Source: an uncultured Porphyromonadaceae bacterium
GTDB lineage: Bacteria > Bacteroidota > Bacteroidia > Bacteroidales > Porphyromonadaceae
Direction: 5' to 3'
Length of the DNA stretch: 64,000 bases
Assembly (NCBI GenBank): GCA_947253625.1
Contig: CAMYAB010000008.1
Span: forward strand, 5,082-69,081
Positions 7,591 to 15,823 of this stretch are shown here, one piece after another (positions within the stretch are counted from its first letter, which is position 1; each line of letters opens with the position of its first letter). The notes below the pieces were generated by a model. That model searched no databases and was not told where the DNA came from. It was given only the letters and a program-made list of their open reading frames with translations. The translations under genes were made by a program, and so were the position numbers.

Positions 7591-8211
7591 CTAGGTCAGC
7601 GGTTGGACGAGTGCCGGTGTCTGTATCCTGTGGATGAGGGGGTAGAGCATCCAGCCGGCAGGAGGGGAGAGTAGGGTATTGCCATACGAGTCCGTATGGG
7701 TAGGGTAGTCGGGGTCAGCCGGGGGCAAGGACTTTAGGTATCCTTTGGCCACCTGCCCCGGGCAGAGAAGCGGGAGAGCAGAGCCGACCGGCTCATGGGT
7801 GTAGATGGGCGTCTCCACCGGCCCAAACCCCACTCCGGCATAGTAGCCCTTTAGCTCCACAGAGGAGGGGATGAGTGTCAGTCCACAGTAACCCATTTGG
7901 CACAGTCGGTCGGCCTCGTACCGGAGTAGTCGACCCATGATCCCCTCGCCTCGCCTACTCTCCAGCGTGCAGACGCAGTAGAGGTAGGCATATAGGTCCT
8001 CAGAGCCGATCTCCAAGTAGTCTGCCACAAGGAGGTAGGCCAGCAGGGTACTCCCCTCCTCGTCCAAGCAAAGGCGCATGGCCTCAGGTGCTTGAGCCCC
8101 CCAGTGGTCGACTTGGAGCTCGTAGTAGGCCAAGTACTCGACCCCAAAGGCTTGAGACAAAAGCGAGAGCAATGGCCTGCGCCACTCCTCGCTGTAGGGG
8201 ATACTAGTCAT
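7591..8211 (-). CDS. GNAT-family N-acetyltransferase
   Basis: A 206-residue protein with the acetyl-CoA-binding signature of the GNAT fold: YAYLYCVCTLESRRGEGIMG, where R-R-G-E-G-I-M-G is the Q/RxxGxG/A loop (about residues 86-93), followed by a helix LLRYEADRL and the strand GLTLIPSS. The substrate is unknown. It overlaps the upstream DUF2156-like gene by 8 bases and so is translationally coupled to it. Both proteins have acyltransferase-like folds; in Bacteroidota such pairs are common but uncharacterised. Its stop lies directly against the parA remnant. Confidence 0.8.
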   Translation of the reverse strand: MTSIPYSEEWRRPLLSLLSQAFGVEYLAYYELQVDHWGAQAPEAMRLCLDEEGSTLLAYLLVADYLEIGSEDLYAYLYCVCTLESRRGEGIMGRLLRYEADRLCQMGYCGLTLIPSSVELKGYYAGVGFGPVETPIYTHEPVGSALPLLCPGQVAKGYLKSLPPADPDYPTHTDSYGNTLLSPPAGWMLYPLIHRIQTPALVQPLT

Positions 8212-9118
8212 TGTACGACAGGACCACCGTATGCTTGGTCAGGATCTCCACCGGCTTGTACGACAGCTTGGCTTGGCGCAGACCATCGATCCCCAGATCC
8301 TCCTCGCGGTTGACGTAGCGATACTGCTCCGGTATCCGGCGGGCAAACTCCCGATTGATCATCGCAAAGGCCCCATCGTAGTCCACATCTGCCTTCTCGA
8401 TACAGACATCGTAGGTGTCGGCATTGATCTCCATACCTAGCGAAAAAGCAATCACCTCTCCATCCACACGTAGGCACCCCCCCATCATCCCGATCCGGTC
8501 GTACTCCGACAATGCCCGATAGACCATCCGCTTCTCGTCCACCACATCCTGACCTTGCTCACTTTGTCCGAACCAGACCTTCTCCAAGCTCAGGCACTCC
8601 CCCACATTGCTGCTGTCGATCTCCTCGTATCGCCAAGAGGGGTAGGCCCGCTCAAACTTATTGACATGATTGCGCTTGCTCTGCAGTTTTTTGCCCGAGA
8701 GGGTGCAGAGTTTTTCGCGGAGATAGATGTAGTCGGAGTAGTCGCGCGATGATAGGACATGCAGTTGGTCGGGGTAGGTATGGTGCAGGAGCTCCAAGCC
8801 ATCATCCACCACCCCCATGATCGTGAGCGAGTGCCCATACGACTTTTGCATATCTTCGTCCATATCCTGCAGAGTCGCCATCAGATCCCCCTCACCGATC
8901 GGCATCAGGTAAGCAGTACGCGCTGCCTCAGGGCTCCTAAAGCGGACAATCATCATCCCTCTGTGGTAGGCGATCTCCGTACAGTAGTAGGGACTCCAGT
9001 TGTATAGGTTGGCAAAAGAATAGTCACAGTTGCGATAGGGGTTGATTGCCGCATACTGCTTGATGCGTTCCCGGTCATCCGGAGACACGGGGTGAAAGTC
9101 TATGGGGTGCGTCAACAT
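8204..9118 (-). CDS. DUF2156-type (LPG synthase C-terminal-like) protein
   Basis: A 304-residue protein of the DUF2156 family, which shares a double GNAT-like fold with the catalytic domain of lysyl-phosphatidylglycerol synthases. Characteristic segments are DYSFANLYNWSPYY (residues 33-46), SRDYSDYIYLREKLCTLSGK, LQSKRNHVNKFER and the C-terminal YRYVNREEDLGIDGLRQAK. There are no membrane segments, so it lacks the flippase part of MprF. The acceptor and donor are unknown. It heads a two-gene unit with the GNAT gene. A TACCTTTG -7-like box lies at 9188-9195 upstream. Confidence 0.8.
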   Translation of the reverse strand: MLTHPIDFHPVSPDDRERIKQYAAINPYRNCDYSFANLYNWSPYYCTEIAYHRGMMIVRFRSPEAARTAYLMPIGEGDLMATLQDMDEDMQKSYGHSLTIMGVVDDGLELLHHTYPDQLHVLSSRDYSDYIYLREKLCTLSGKKLQSKRNHVNKFERAYPSWRYEEIDSSNVGECLSLEKVWFGQSEQGQDVVDEKRMVYRALSEYDRIGMMGGCLRVDGEVIAFSLGMEINADTYDVCIEKADVDYDGAFAMINREFARRIPEQYRYVNREEDLGIDGLRQAKLSYKPVEILTKHTVVLSYND

Positions 9119-9187
9119 CGGGTCAAAATCATGCGATAGGCCGTCATTCTTGCGATCAGCCTATTGATAGTCGTAGTGTTTCTTGCA

Positions 9188-9195
9188 CAAAGGTA
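9188..9195 (-). promoter_or_regulatory. -7 element upstream of DUF2156 gene
   Basis: TACCTTTG on the minus strand matches TAnnTTTG. No good -33 TTTG is seen at the right distance. Confidence 0.4.
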
Positions 9196-9239
9196 CCAAA
9201 TTCGCCCCTTACCCTCCTTTTCCCCCTGCAAAGTATCTC

Positions 9240-9690
9240 CGGATACAAACAAAAGTGGGCTTTTGCCGGAATAAGGTGTTGGATTTGGCTGATCTGTTTG
9301 CGACCCCTAGCGGGGTCGGGGTAGGAGGGTCGGTGATTGCGGACCCGGGGTCATCGGGGCTCCGCCCCTCGACACCCGGGCTAAGAAGGAGGCACCCTTG
9401 GCGGGGTGCTGAGACCCGACTTCTCCGAGCCAATCCCCGCAAACTATCTGGTGACCCAATATTGCCGACCGTTTGGTGGGCCAAACTATTGACCCATTGG
9501 AGAACTTAATCAAACGACACAAATGGTGAATCCCAAAATGAAAAATAGGTGCGACAAAAAGGGTCTGCCGACCCCGCCGGGGGTCGCACTTTCGTAGCCG
9601 GGAGGTCGAGGAGGGGCGAAGCCCCGGACGATGCCCCCCCCGGAGAAGACGATCACCCTCTACCCTACGACCCCGCTAGGGGTCGCAAAA
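9240..9690. repeat. Large imperfect inverted repeat with GACCCC/GGGGTC hairpins
   Basis: The segment 9295-9417 and the reverse complement of 9560-9690 align along their whole length. Shared marks are TTTGCGACCCCTAGCGGGGTCG (9298-9318, and 9669-9688 reversed), GGGGCT(T/C)CGCCCCTC, a CCCGGCTA-like block and a terminal GACCCC-type hairpin. The right arm continues directly into the 22-bp repeat copy at 9757-9847. The left arm has a related lead-in (9255-9297, GTGTTGGATTTGGCTGATCTG) but no 22-bp units. No gene is credible in this gap. Confidence 0.7.
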
Positions 9691-9756
9691 CGGATAGGCA
9701 AAATGGGTTGGCAAAACAGGCGATTTTGGGGTTAAAAAAAACTGCTTTTTGGGGGT

Positions 9757-9847
9757 GTTGATAATCAGATACTTATGTGGACCCTTGAATTTCACGGATA
9801 GAAGCGATCTTTTTCATGGATAGAAGGGATTGCTTAGACGGATAGAA
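9757..9847 (-). repeat. 22-bp-unit intergenic repeat, copy A
   Basis: On the minus strand three units start at 9847, 9825 and 9803, exactly 22 bp apart, each beginning TTCTATCC. The first has the CCGTCTAAG variant seen in every copy. A tail (ATAAGTATCTGATTATCAAC) ends near 9757. It lies downstream of the Ig-repeat lipoprotein gene. Confidence 0.85.
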
Positions 9848-9872
9848 GGGAAATAGGTGGTCCGTATCGGGA

Positions 9873-9916
9873 GCAAAAAAGGAGTGGAGCACCATCGGTA
9901 CTCCACTCCTTTTTGC
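9873..9916 (-). terminator. Terminator of the SusCD/GH18 operon
   Basis: A GGAGTGGAG/CTCCACTCC stem extended by A6 and T5 tracts lies 24 bases beyond the stop of the last operon gene. It should end transcription from the minus strand. Confidence 0.8.
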
Positions 9917-9939
9917 TTCGTGTGGATGTGTAGTCTGAC

Positions 9940-12174
9940 TTATTGCAGTTTGTCGCAGATGAAGAGGGTGACCGTGGCGTTGCTCTTGGTCCCATAGCTC
10001 AGCTTGATCCATACGTTTGTCCCATCATTTTTGAGAACTTCGAGTGAGCGAACGGGGTACTGTTGCATCATGGACTCTTTGTTCCAAACACCGAGGACTG
10101 TGATCCGTACATTTTGTTTGACTCCCACCGTCCGGTCGGTGAATCCAAAAAGGCTCACCTGGATCTTTGGTCTGGAAAATATGCGGAAGCCAAACTGTGT
10201 TGAAGACTTCAGGAAGCTAGCTCTGCTAAGGTCAAGTGGTCGCTCGCCTTGGTAGAAGTAGCGCACTGTGTTGTCTGCCAGGAAGTCGGCGTATTCGCCA
10301 CCGGCTGAGGCACCCGGCTGTACGGTCACGTTGATCGCTAGCTCTTGATTCTTGCTGTCCGTCAGGATGATATTGGCGATATGCTGGTTGTCATCCGGTG
10401 TGGCACTGATGCGGATCTTGTCTCCTACAAGGGTGGCTGTGACGCTTGGGTCACCGGATGTTACTCTGTAGCCACCTGCTCCGGAGAGGATGGTTACCTC
10501 CTCCTCTACTCTGGTTCCTTTTTGACCGGACAGAGTCACTCGGCTCTTGGAGACTTTCAGCTCGGAGCGGACCACCTCTTTGGCACGCTTGACGTTGACG
10601 TAGATTCGGCTGTTTTGGTCGTAGCGGTCTTCTACAGTGACGATGGCGGTGTAGTCTTGTGCTCCGGACTTGGCCACTATGGAGATGGTGTTGCCGGTCA
10701 GAGTGGCAGTCACTTTGTCGGGTGTGTCGGACTCGACAGTGTAGCCTCCGCCTCCGCTGAGGATCTTCACTGTCTTCGTGATCTCTTCGCCTTCGTTCTC
10801 GCCTTGAATGTTGAGGTTTTGTTCACTGATCTCCAGTGGCTTCAAGAACCCTTCGACGGTGATGTTGACGATCATCTTTTGGTCATTGGCATCGGTGACA
10901 ATGATGTTGGCATCGTACCTCTGAGGGATGGTCGTGGCGGTTACCTGGATATCTCCCTCTACCTCCTTGACTTGTATGGTCTCTCTGGAGGAGACGAAGG
11001 TAAATGGTCCTTTTCCGGAGTTGACCTTGATGGTCTCCTTGATGGTCTCCGGTTCATCCTTTGTCGGGGTGAAGGTAAGGGAGGTTTTTGCCAGCTCGAG
11101 AGACTCAGGCATGGCGCTGAGGTCTTTGTCGACGATATACCCGTAGTTGATCTTTCCGGTGCTGTCCGTGTACTTGTAGACGATGTATGCTGTGGTGCCG
11201 TCTGCCTTTAGGATCTCCAGGTCAACATCGGTCTCGATATTTCGTCCGGATCTGGTCCTTAGGACGAGCTTACCTTTTGTCTTGGTACCTGTGGTGTGGT
11301 CTCCTGAGAAGGAGAGGGTGTAGGCATCGCCCCACTGGTTGCCACCGTAGAGGTAGCTGTTGCGACCGTGTTTGTTGTTGTTGCCCCAAAAGTTGATTTG
11401 CTCTCCATTGTAGGAGTAGTAGCGTGGGGTCTGCTTGAGGATCTCCTCTACGACATCCGGTGTGAAGGGGTTGTCGGTGATTTCGCCCTTGACTTTGAGG
11501 ACTGTGACTTTGTCGGACTGGTCCTTGACGGTGATGTTGGCCGTAAAGTCGGCTTGGTCGTAGTTGAGACTCAGGATGACCTTTTTCCCGGTTGGGTCCA
11601 TCGCCACGATCACTCGATCGTTGTCGCTCTCGCAGCTGTATCCTCCGTTGCCATCGAGGACCTCTACCTCGATACGCTTTTTGGACTTGGGTAGGCCGGG
11701 TAGGTTGAGCTCGTGAGTGCTGAGCTTGATCTCATCGACGCGGTAGACGGTGACCGGGACCTTGATGTACTTCCCGCTCTTGTCGGAGAGGATGACGTCG
11801 GTGCGTCCGAGGCGTAGTCCCTCCAGCATTATCTTCCTGTTGACACGTTGAGGTTGCCTCGCAGCTCGAGTCGAGCTCCCTCCCTCCTGCATTGTCTTCT
11901 TGTCGACTAGCTTGACACGGACTACTGTGGTGTCCACTGCAAAGGCGCTGTACTCGCCTGCTCCTTTGGCAATGTTGAGCTCCTGGATGGAGCTCTCGCC
12001 AATCTTGACGGAGATTAGCTTTTCGGTGGTAGCCAGGTCGGAGGGCTTCCACTCGTTTATTTCCGGTTCGGATGGGGTGTTGCCGGTACTACCGGACTTG
12101 CCACAGGCTATGGTGAGTAGGGCAATTGTGGCGACTATCCCGATCCGAGTCATTATGCTATTTGTTGGTTTCAT
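9940..12174 (-). CDS. Surface lipoprotein with tandem Ig-like repeats
   Basis: A 744-residue lipoprotein. I chose the ATG at 12174 because it begins the signal MKPTNSIMTRIGIVATIALL with lipobox TIAC-G; upstream in-frame codons overlap the preceding gene and do not look like a leader. After the signal come about five beta-sandwich repeats of 75-100 residues with a recurring signature: (L/I)xGxGGY followed by a T-V/A-T strand and IxVxDxxxQ, for example ILSGGGGYTVESDTPDKVTA, ILSGAGGYRVTSGDPSVTA and LDGNGGYSCESDNDRVIVA. The repeat family is not one I can name with certainty. As the last gene of a SusC/SusD operon it is probably a surface glycan-binding or display protein; no catalytic motif is visible. 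Confidence 0.75.
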   Translation of the reverse strand: MKPTNSIMTRIGIVATIALLTIACGKSGSTGNTPSEPEINEWKPSDLATTEKLISVKIGESSIQELNIAKGAGEYSAFAVDTTVVRVKLVDKKTMQEGGSSTRAARQPQRVNRKIMLEGLRLGRTDVILSDKSGKYIKVPVTVYRVDEIKLSTHELNLPGLPKSKKRIEVEVLDGNGGYSCESDNDRVIVAMDPTGKKVILSLNYDQADFTANITVKDQSDKVTVLKVKGEITDNPFTPDVVEEILKQTPRYYSYNGEQINFWGNNNKHGRNSYLYGGNQWGDAYTLSFSGDHTTGTKTKGKLVLRTRSGRNIETDVDLEILKADGTTAYIVYKYTDSTGKINYGYIVDKDLSAMPESLELAKTSLTFTPTKDEPETIKETIKVNSGKGPFTFVSSRETIQVKEVEGDIQVTATTIPQRYDANIIVTDANDQKMIVNITVEGFLKPLEISEQNLNIQGENEGEEITKTVKILSGGGGYTVESDTPDKVTATLTGNTISIVAKSGAQDYTAIVTVEDRYDQNSRIYVNVKRAKEVVRSELKVSKSRVTLSGQKGTRVEEEVTILSGAGGYRVTSGDPSVTATLVGDKIRISATPDDNQHIANIILTDSKNQELAINVTVQPGASAGGEYADFLADNTVRYFYQGERPLDLSRASFLKSSTQFGFRIFSRPKIQVSLFGFTDRTVGVKQNVRITVLGVWNKESMMQQYPVRSLEVLKNDGTNVWIKLSYGTKSNATVTLFICDKLQ

Positions 12175-12193
12175 TTTGGTATGTGTGCTATGA

Positions 12194-13588
12194 TTACCAG
12201 TCTTTTTTGTACCTCGTGCCGTCGTAGACCAATTCGTCGTTGAAGAGGTAACGTGCGATGTCTCGCATGGCCATGATTTGTCGTCCGGCATTGTATCTAT
12301 TGGGGTCCATCGCAAAGATCATATGTGCGCCACAGCCTTTTTGGAGGATCTGCCTGAGCTCTCCGGAGGAGACGTAGTATCCGCGGTTGAACTCCTGTGA
12401 GTATAGCCCCCATCCTTTTCGAGACAGTCCGGGATAGTAGCTGTCCAAGTCTGCTCCTCTTTTGTAATCGTGGAGTGCGTAGTCGATGTACTCACCGGGT
12501 TGCTTACCATCGATGCTGATGAGCGGTGCCATGCGCCCATAGACGTAGGCGACGACCATCTTTTTGGGCATTGCTTGCTTGAGCTCGTAGCAGAGTCGAG
12601 AAGCGGCTGCACTGGATGGGTAGACAAAGCCCGGAGTGTTGGTGGCAGCGCCGTAGTTGGAGTACTCGTCGTCGAGGAAGACTCCGTCCAGGCTGTAGGC
12701 GTCGCAGAGAGCGCTCACCTCACGTGCAAAGTCTTTGGCGGCTTCATCTCCGAGGTTGGCGACCCCGGCGCGGTCGTGGTTTCCGAGGATACCAAGGACT
12801 ACCTTGATGCCTCTGTCCTGAAGGGGCTTGAGGTACTTCTCTCTGTGATCGAGCAGTGCTTGTACGTTTTCGTTGTTGTAGACGTAGGCTCTGCCGGTGG
12901 CTTCGTTGTAGTTGATGTTTGCCGAGAAAAGGATGACGACATCGATCAGCTGCTTGCCACTGTGTTTGAGCGTGAATGGGAGGTTGTTGAGGGGGTTGGT
13001 GTCATTGACCTCCATGCAGCTGAAGATCTTGACCCCGGTGGGCTTATTTGTCCCCGGATAGCCCGACAGGTCTCTCACAAAGACGGGGATGAACTGTGTC
13101 TGCCCCTTTTGCTCCTTGTAGGTCAGTGGCACGACATAGATTGTCTCGACGAGCAATCCCTCGACATGAGTGAGGTTGACGTGGTGTGACAGCTCGGCCT
13201 CGGTGGCCCGAGTACCCTCCGATGCGAGGATTGTCACCCCCTCAGAGGGAAATGCGGCGTAGTCGGTCCCGTGCTTTTGGTTGTAGTCGCTCAGTGCTTG
13301 TGCGTCATAGGTGAGGGAGCCAAGTGTGGCGGTCGTACCCTGTTGAGTGGTCTTGAAAGTGAGGGTCAGCTCACTTTTTTGGCTAAGCTCAAGTGGTGTC
13401 TCCGGGCGATTGCCTCGGAAGGGCTCTGGGCTATAGGTGGGTAGCTTTTCCAGGTCGGATGAGGTCGGTACTTGGTACCTGCTCTCATCGATAGCCGGCA
13501 GGTTGATCTCCTCTCTGGCGCAACCGGTGGTAAGTGCCAGAGGAATAAGTGCCAGTAGGGATAGCGTATAGTATAGGTTGTGTTTCAT
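12194..13588 (-). CDS. GH18 endo-beta-N-acetylglucosaminidase (EndoF/H-like) lipoprotein
   Basis: A 464-residue lipoprotein (start at 13588: MKHNLYYTLSLLALIPLA with lipobox TTGC). The N-terminal half (about 30-170) resembles the DUF1735/BT_3987-type domain found before GH18 modules in Bacteroidetes. The C-terminal half is a TIM barrel with the GH18 signature LDGVFLDDEYSNYG (residues 301-314), closely like the EndoH active-site strand; Asp306 and Glu308 would be the catalytic pair. GILGNHDRAG is the preceding conserved strand. Enzymes of this kind cut the chitobiose core of N-glycans on glycoproteins. It is co-transcribed with susC and susD and is predicted to be outside the outer membrane. 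Activity is inferred; the glycan class is unknown. Confidence 0.87.
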   Translation of the reverse strand: MKHNLYYTLSLLALIPLALTTGCAREEINLPAIDESRYQVPTSSDLEKLPTYSPEPFRGNRPETPLELSQKSELTLTFKTTQQGTTATLGSLTYDAQALSDYNQKHGTDYAAFPSEGVTILASEGTRATEAELSHHVNLTHVEGLLVETIYVVPLTYKEQKGQTQFIPVFVRDLSGYPGTNKPTGVKIFSCMEVNDTNPLNNLPFTLKHSGKQLIDVVILFSANINYNEATGRAYVYNNENVQALLDHREKYLKPLQDRGIKVVLGILGNHDRAGVANLGDEAAKDFAREVSALCDAYSLDGVFLDDEYSNYGAATNTPGFVYPSSAAASRLCYELKQAMPKKMVVAYVYGRMAPLISIDGKQPGEYIDYALHDYKRGADLDSYYPGLSRKGWGLYSQEFNRGYYVSSGELRQILQKGCGAHMIFAMDPNRYNAGRQIMAMRDIARYLFNDELVYDGTRYKKDW

Positions 13589-13601
13589 GACTTGTTGTGG
13601 A

Positions 13602-14771
13602 TTACTTGGTGGGTAGCTCAACTGCTTTCCAGACAATCGGATTCATCGCCTGTAGGTCATTGCCATTGGCGGTGTGGTCCTTGACAATTTTGCCCTCTGC
13701 CTCATCAAACTTCCAATAAGCTATGAGGCCGTCTGCGTCGGGAGCGACGGAGTAGAAGTGGTTTTTGGCATTGATCTCCTCGGGGGTGAGGACACGATTC
13801 CATACACGTGCCTCGGAGATTTCGCCCTCTAGATATCGCCCATCGTCGTACGACTTGCCGATGAAGAAGTCATAGGTATTGCCCCAGTCAAACCTATTGG
13901 CATTGATTTCTTGGTCGCCTACGCCCTTGTCTACACCATTGATGTAAACTCGGACGGACCCGGACCCAAATTCATCAGTCTTGGTGAATGTCAGCGCAAT
14001 GTGTGTCCACTCTCCGGTAGGTACCACCCAGTCTCTATTGGTGGCGTTGTTTCGAGGTCCGGCAAATTGGATCTGATTGTCGGGTAGCCCGGCATCTCCG
14101 ATACGGATCAGGCCACCACCCTCAACACCCATGATGGTACTGATGAGCTTGCCAAACTTGTCTACCCGCACAAGTGCCTCAGCTGTGAAGTCACCCCCTA
14201 GCTCAAGGGCACTGAGCTTGCCTTTGCCGACATGTTGGAGGTAGTTTTTGTTGATGTTTCCAACGGTGTTGATCAGTGCGGCTCCGCGGAAGACGAAGTA
14301 TCTGCTGGATCGGCTCTTGAGTACCTTGATCGTACTCTCGGCGATAGATAGGGGCAGTACATATACTTGGTCTAGGTCTAGCTCGGAGAGGTTTTGGAAA
14401 GTGACGAACACGTCACTGCCGGTTACACTGCCGATGGGGATGACGGACTTGGGGTTCTCGATCTGGTAATACTTCTCCTCCAGCAACAGTGCTCCGGGCT
14501 CATTGGCTTCTTCCTTGAAGGTGGCTAATAGCTCCGGGTTTGCCACGTAGCTGACTGAGACAACTTCCGAGGCGGGTTGTGCCATGGCTGTCTTGATGAC
14601 TCCCACCTTTTCGTTTTCTCCCCGTAGAAAGATCTGGTCTATGGGGTTTTGCGAGGAGAAGGTTTTGTTTTCAAAAGTCTCAAAGTCTACCGAGGTGCAC
14701 GATACGAAGAGTGCCGACAGGAGGCTGAGAGTCGGGGCGATGATCGCTCCTTTTATGGTGTGTCTTTTCAT
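13602..14771 (-). CDS. DUF1735-like plus LamG-domain lipoprotein
   Basis: A 389-residue lipoprotein (signal MKRHTIKGAIIAPTLSLLSA, lipobox FVSC). Residues about 30-160 resemble the N-terminal domain of Bacteroidetes glycan-utilisation lipoproteins (VLPLSIAES is typical). Residues about 190-385 are a concanavalin-like LamG/laminin-G fold: FTAEALVRVDKFG, GEWTHIALTFTK, VRVYINGVDKG, and the ending DGLIAYWKFDEAEG. There is no catalytic signature, so it is most likely a surface glycan-binding component for the neighbouring GH18 enzyme and SusCD transporter. It lies 13 bases from the GH18 gene and 7 bases from the preceding one, which indicates one transcript. Confidence 0.82.
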   Translation of the reverse strand: MKRHTIKGAIIAPTLSLLSALFVSCTSVDFETFENKTFSSQNPIDQIFLRGENEKVGVIKTAMAQPASEVVSVSYVANPELLATFKEEANEPGALLLEEKYYQIENPKSVIPIGSVTGSDVFVTFQNLSELDLDQVYVLPLSIAESTIKVLKSRSSRYFVFRGAALINTVGNINKNYLQHVGKGKLSALELGGDFTAEALVRVDKFGKLISTIMGVEGGGLIRIGDAGLPDNQIQFAGPRNNATNRDWVVPTGEWTHIALTFTKTDEFGSGSVRVYINGVDKGVGDQEINANRFDWGNTYDFFIGKSYDDGRYLEGEISEARVWNRVLTPEEINAKNHFYSVAPDADGLIAYWKFDEAEGKIVKDHTANGNDLQAMNPIVWKAVELPTK

Positions 14772-14778
14772 TATCGTC

Positions 14779-15822
14779 TTATTTGTGAGGGTTGGTTTTC
14801 TCTATCAGTGTGCGACAAATATCGTACACTCTTTCGGAGCTGTAGTAGTCCGGAGTGATGTTTTGGATCCCAACGGCTTGAGCTCGGTGCCCATTGTAGT
14901 CATAGGGGGCCCACTCCGCAAGTCCTCTGCCGGCTAGGGCTCCATTGGCGAAATAGCCTTTTTCCTTGTGCGCATCAGTGTCGTAAGTGCCGGATGCCAC
15001 GATACCCACTTTGTCGCTCGGGACCCCCTGCGTGCATGCCTGATTTAGCTTGAAAGTAAAGTCGTCCTTGCTTCTGGCGGCCAGTGCCGATACGAGTACC
15101 ATCTGACAACGGTCAAAGAAGGTTTTGTCGGAGACATTTTGGGGATTGCCCATGAATGCCACGTGCATTGACGAATTGCGACGCGCCCAATCAGAGACGA
15201 TCCCAAAGAATAGCGACTCTTCATTGTTGTACCGCGCTAGTTCATCGGCCTGTAGGTGGATCTTTGACTTGCCCATGTATCGTACACAGATACCATCCAT
15301 GTGGTACTTTTGGTTGAGACTCAGAGCATACTGCAGAGAGTCTAGCAAGAAGTCCTGGAAGGTTGTCTCGTAGGGAGCCTCCTCTGTGGCTGCTTCCTGC
15401 TTGCCTTTGTACACAGCCTTGAAGCTGTCAAAGTCAATGTCGTAGATGAATCGGGTACCCTTTTCCTCACGGACGGACTTCATCTCAGCCATCTGCCAGC
15501 CCTGTATCAGGTTGGGGTACTGCAGGCTCACGATATCCATACTGTCTGGCAACACTGTCATGTGGTGGGCTCTGGAGTAGGGTGTCACAGCACTGTTGTC
15601 GTACCATCCATAGACTAGGGTGTGGGATTCCTTTTTGTACCGGCGCAGTGACTCCAGATACTTGGCGTAGAGTCCAGGGTTTTGCGTCTGTATGGTTGGC
15701 TGATTGAGCCGCAGGGACTCCGGTGTAGTCCAGTTATTGGTACAGCCACTCATGGATAGTGCGAGTGTCGCCAATAGAGTTGGGATACCGGTGGTGTGTA
15801 GTATTTTTTGTAGTGTGTTCAT
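14779..15822 (-). CDS. GH18-like lipoprotein lacking catalytic acidic residues
   Basis: A 347-residue lipoprotein (lipobox SMSGC). The body follows the GH18 endoglycosidase barrel as in Bacteroidetes N-glycan loci: LVYGWYDNSAV, IDFDSFKAVY and the strand QKYHMDGICVRYMGKSK at the place where an active enzyme has DGxxxDxE. Here that strand reads DGICVRYMG, with no Asp/Glu pair, so hydrolysis by the usual mechanism is not expected. It is probably a surface glycan-binding protein derived from a GH18 enzyme. It sits directly after susD (gap of one base) and before the LamG and active GH18 genes. Confidence 0.78.
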   Translation of the reverse strand: MNTLQKILHTTGIPTLLATLALSMSGCTNNWTTPESLRLNQPTIQTQNPGLYAKYLESLRRYKKESHTLVYGWYDNSAVTPYSRAHHMTVLPDSMDIVSLQYPNLIQGWQMAEMKSVREEKGTRFIYDIDFDSFKAVYKGKQEAATEEAPYETTFQDFLLDSLQYALSLNQKYHMDGICVRYMGKSKIHLQADELARYNNEESLFFGIVSDWARRNSSMHVAFMGNPQNVSDKTFFDRCQMVLVSALAARSKDDFTFKLNQACTQGVPSDKVGIVASGTYDTDAHKEKGYFANGALAGRGLAEWAPYDYNGHRAQAVGIQNITPDYYSSERVYDICRTLIEKTNPHK

Positions 15823-15823
15823 A

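Noticed and set aside
9773..9847. CRISPR array made of the 22-bp units
   Set aside because: Units are directly adjacent with no unique spacers, copies are only three or four units long, and no cas genes are present.
10345..11211. Long plus-strand open frame opposite the Ig-repeat lipoprotein
   Set aside because: It is the antisense shadow of a repeat-containing gene, with composition and residues that do not resemble a protein.
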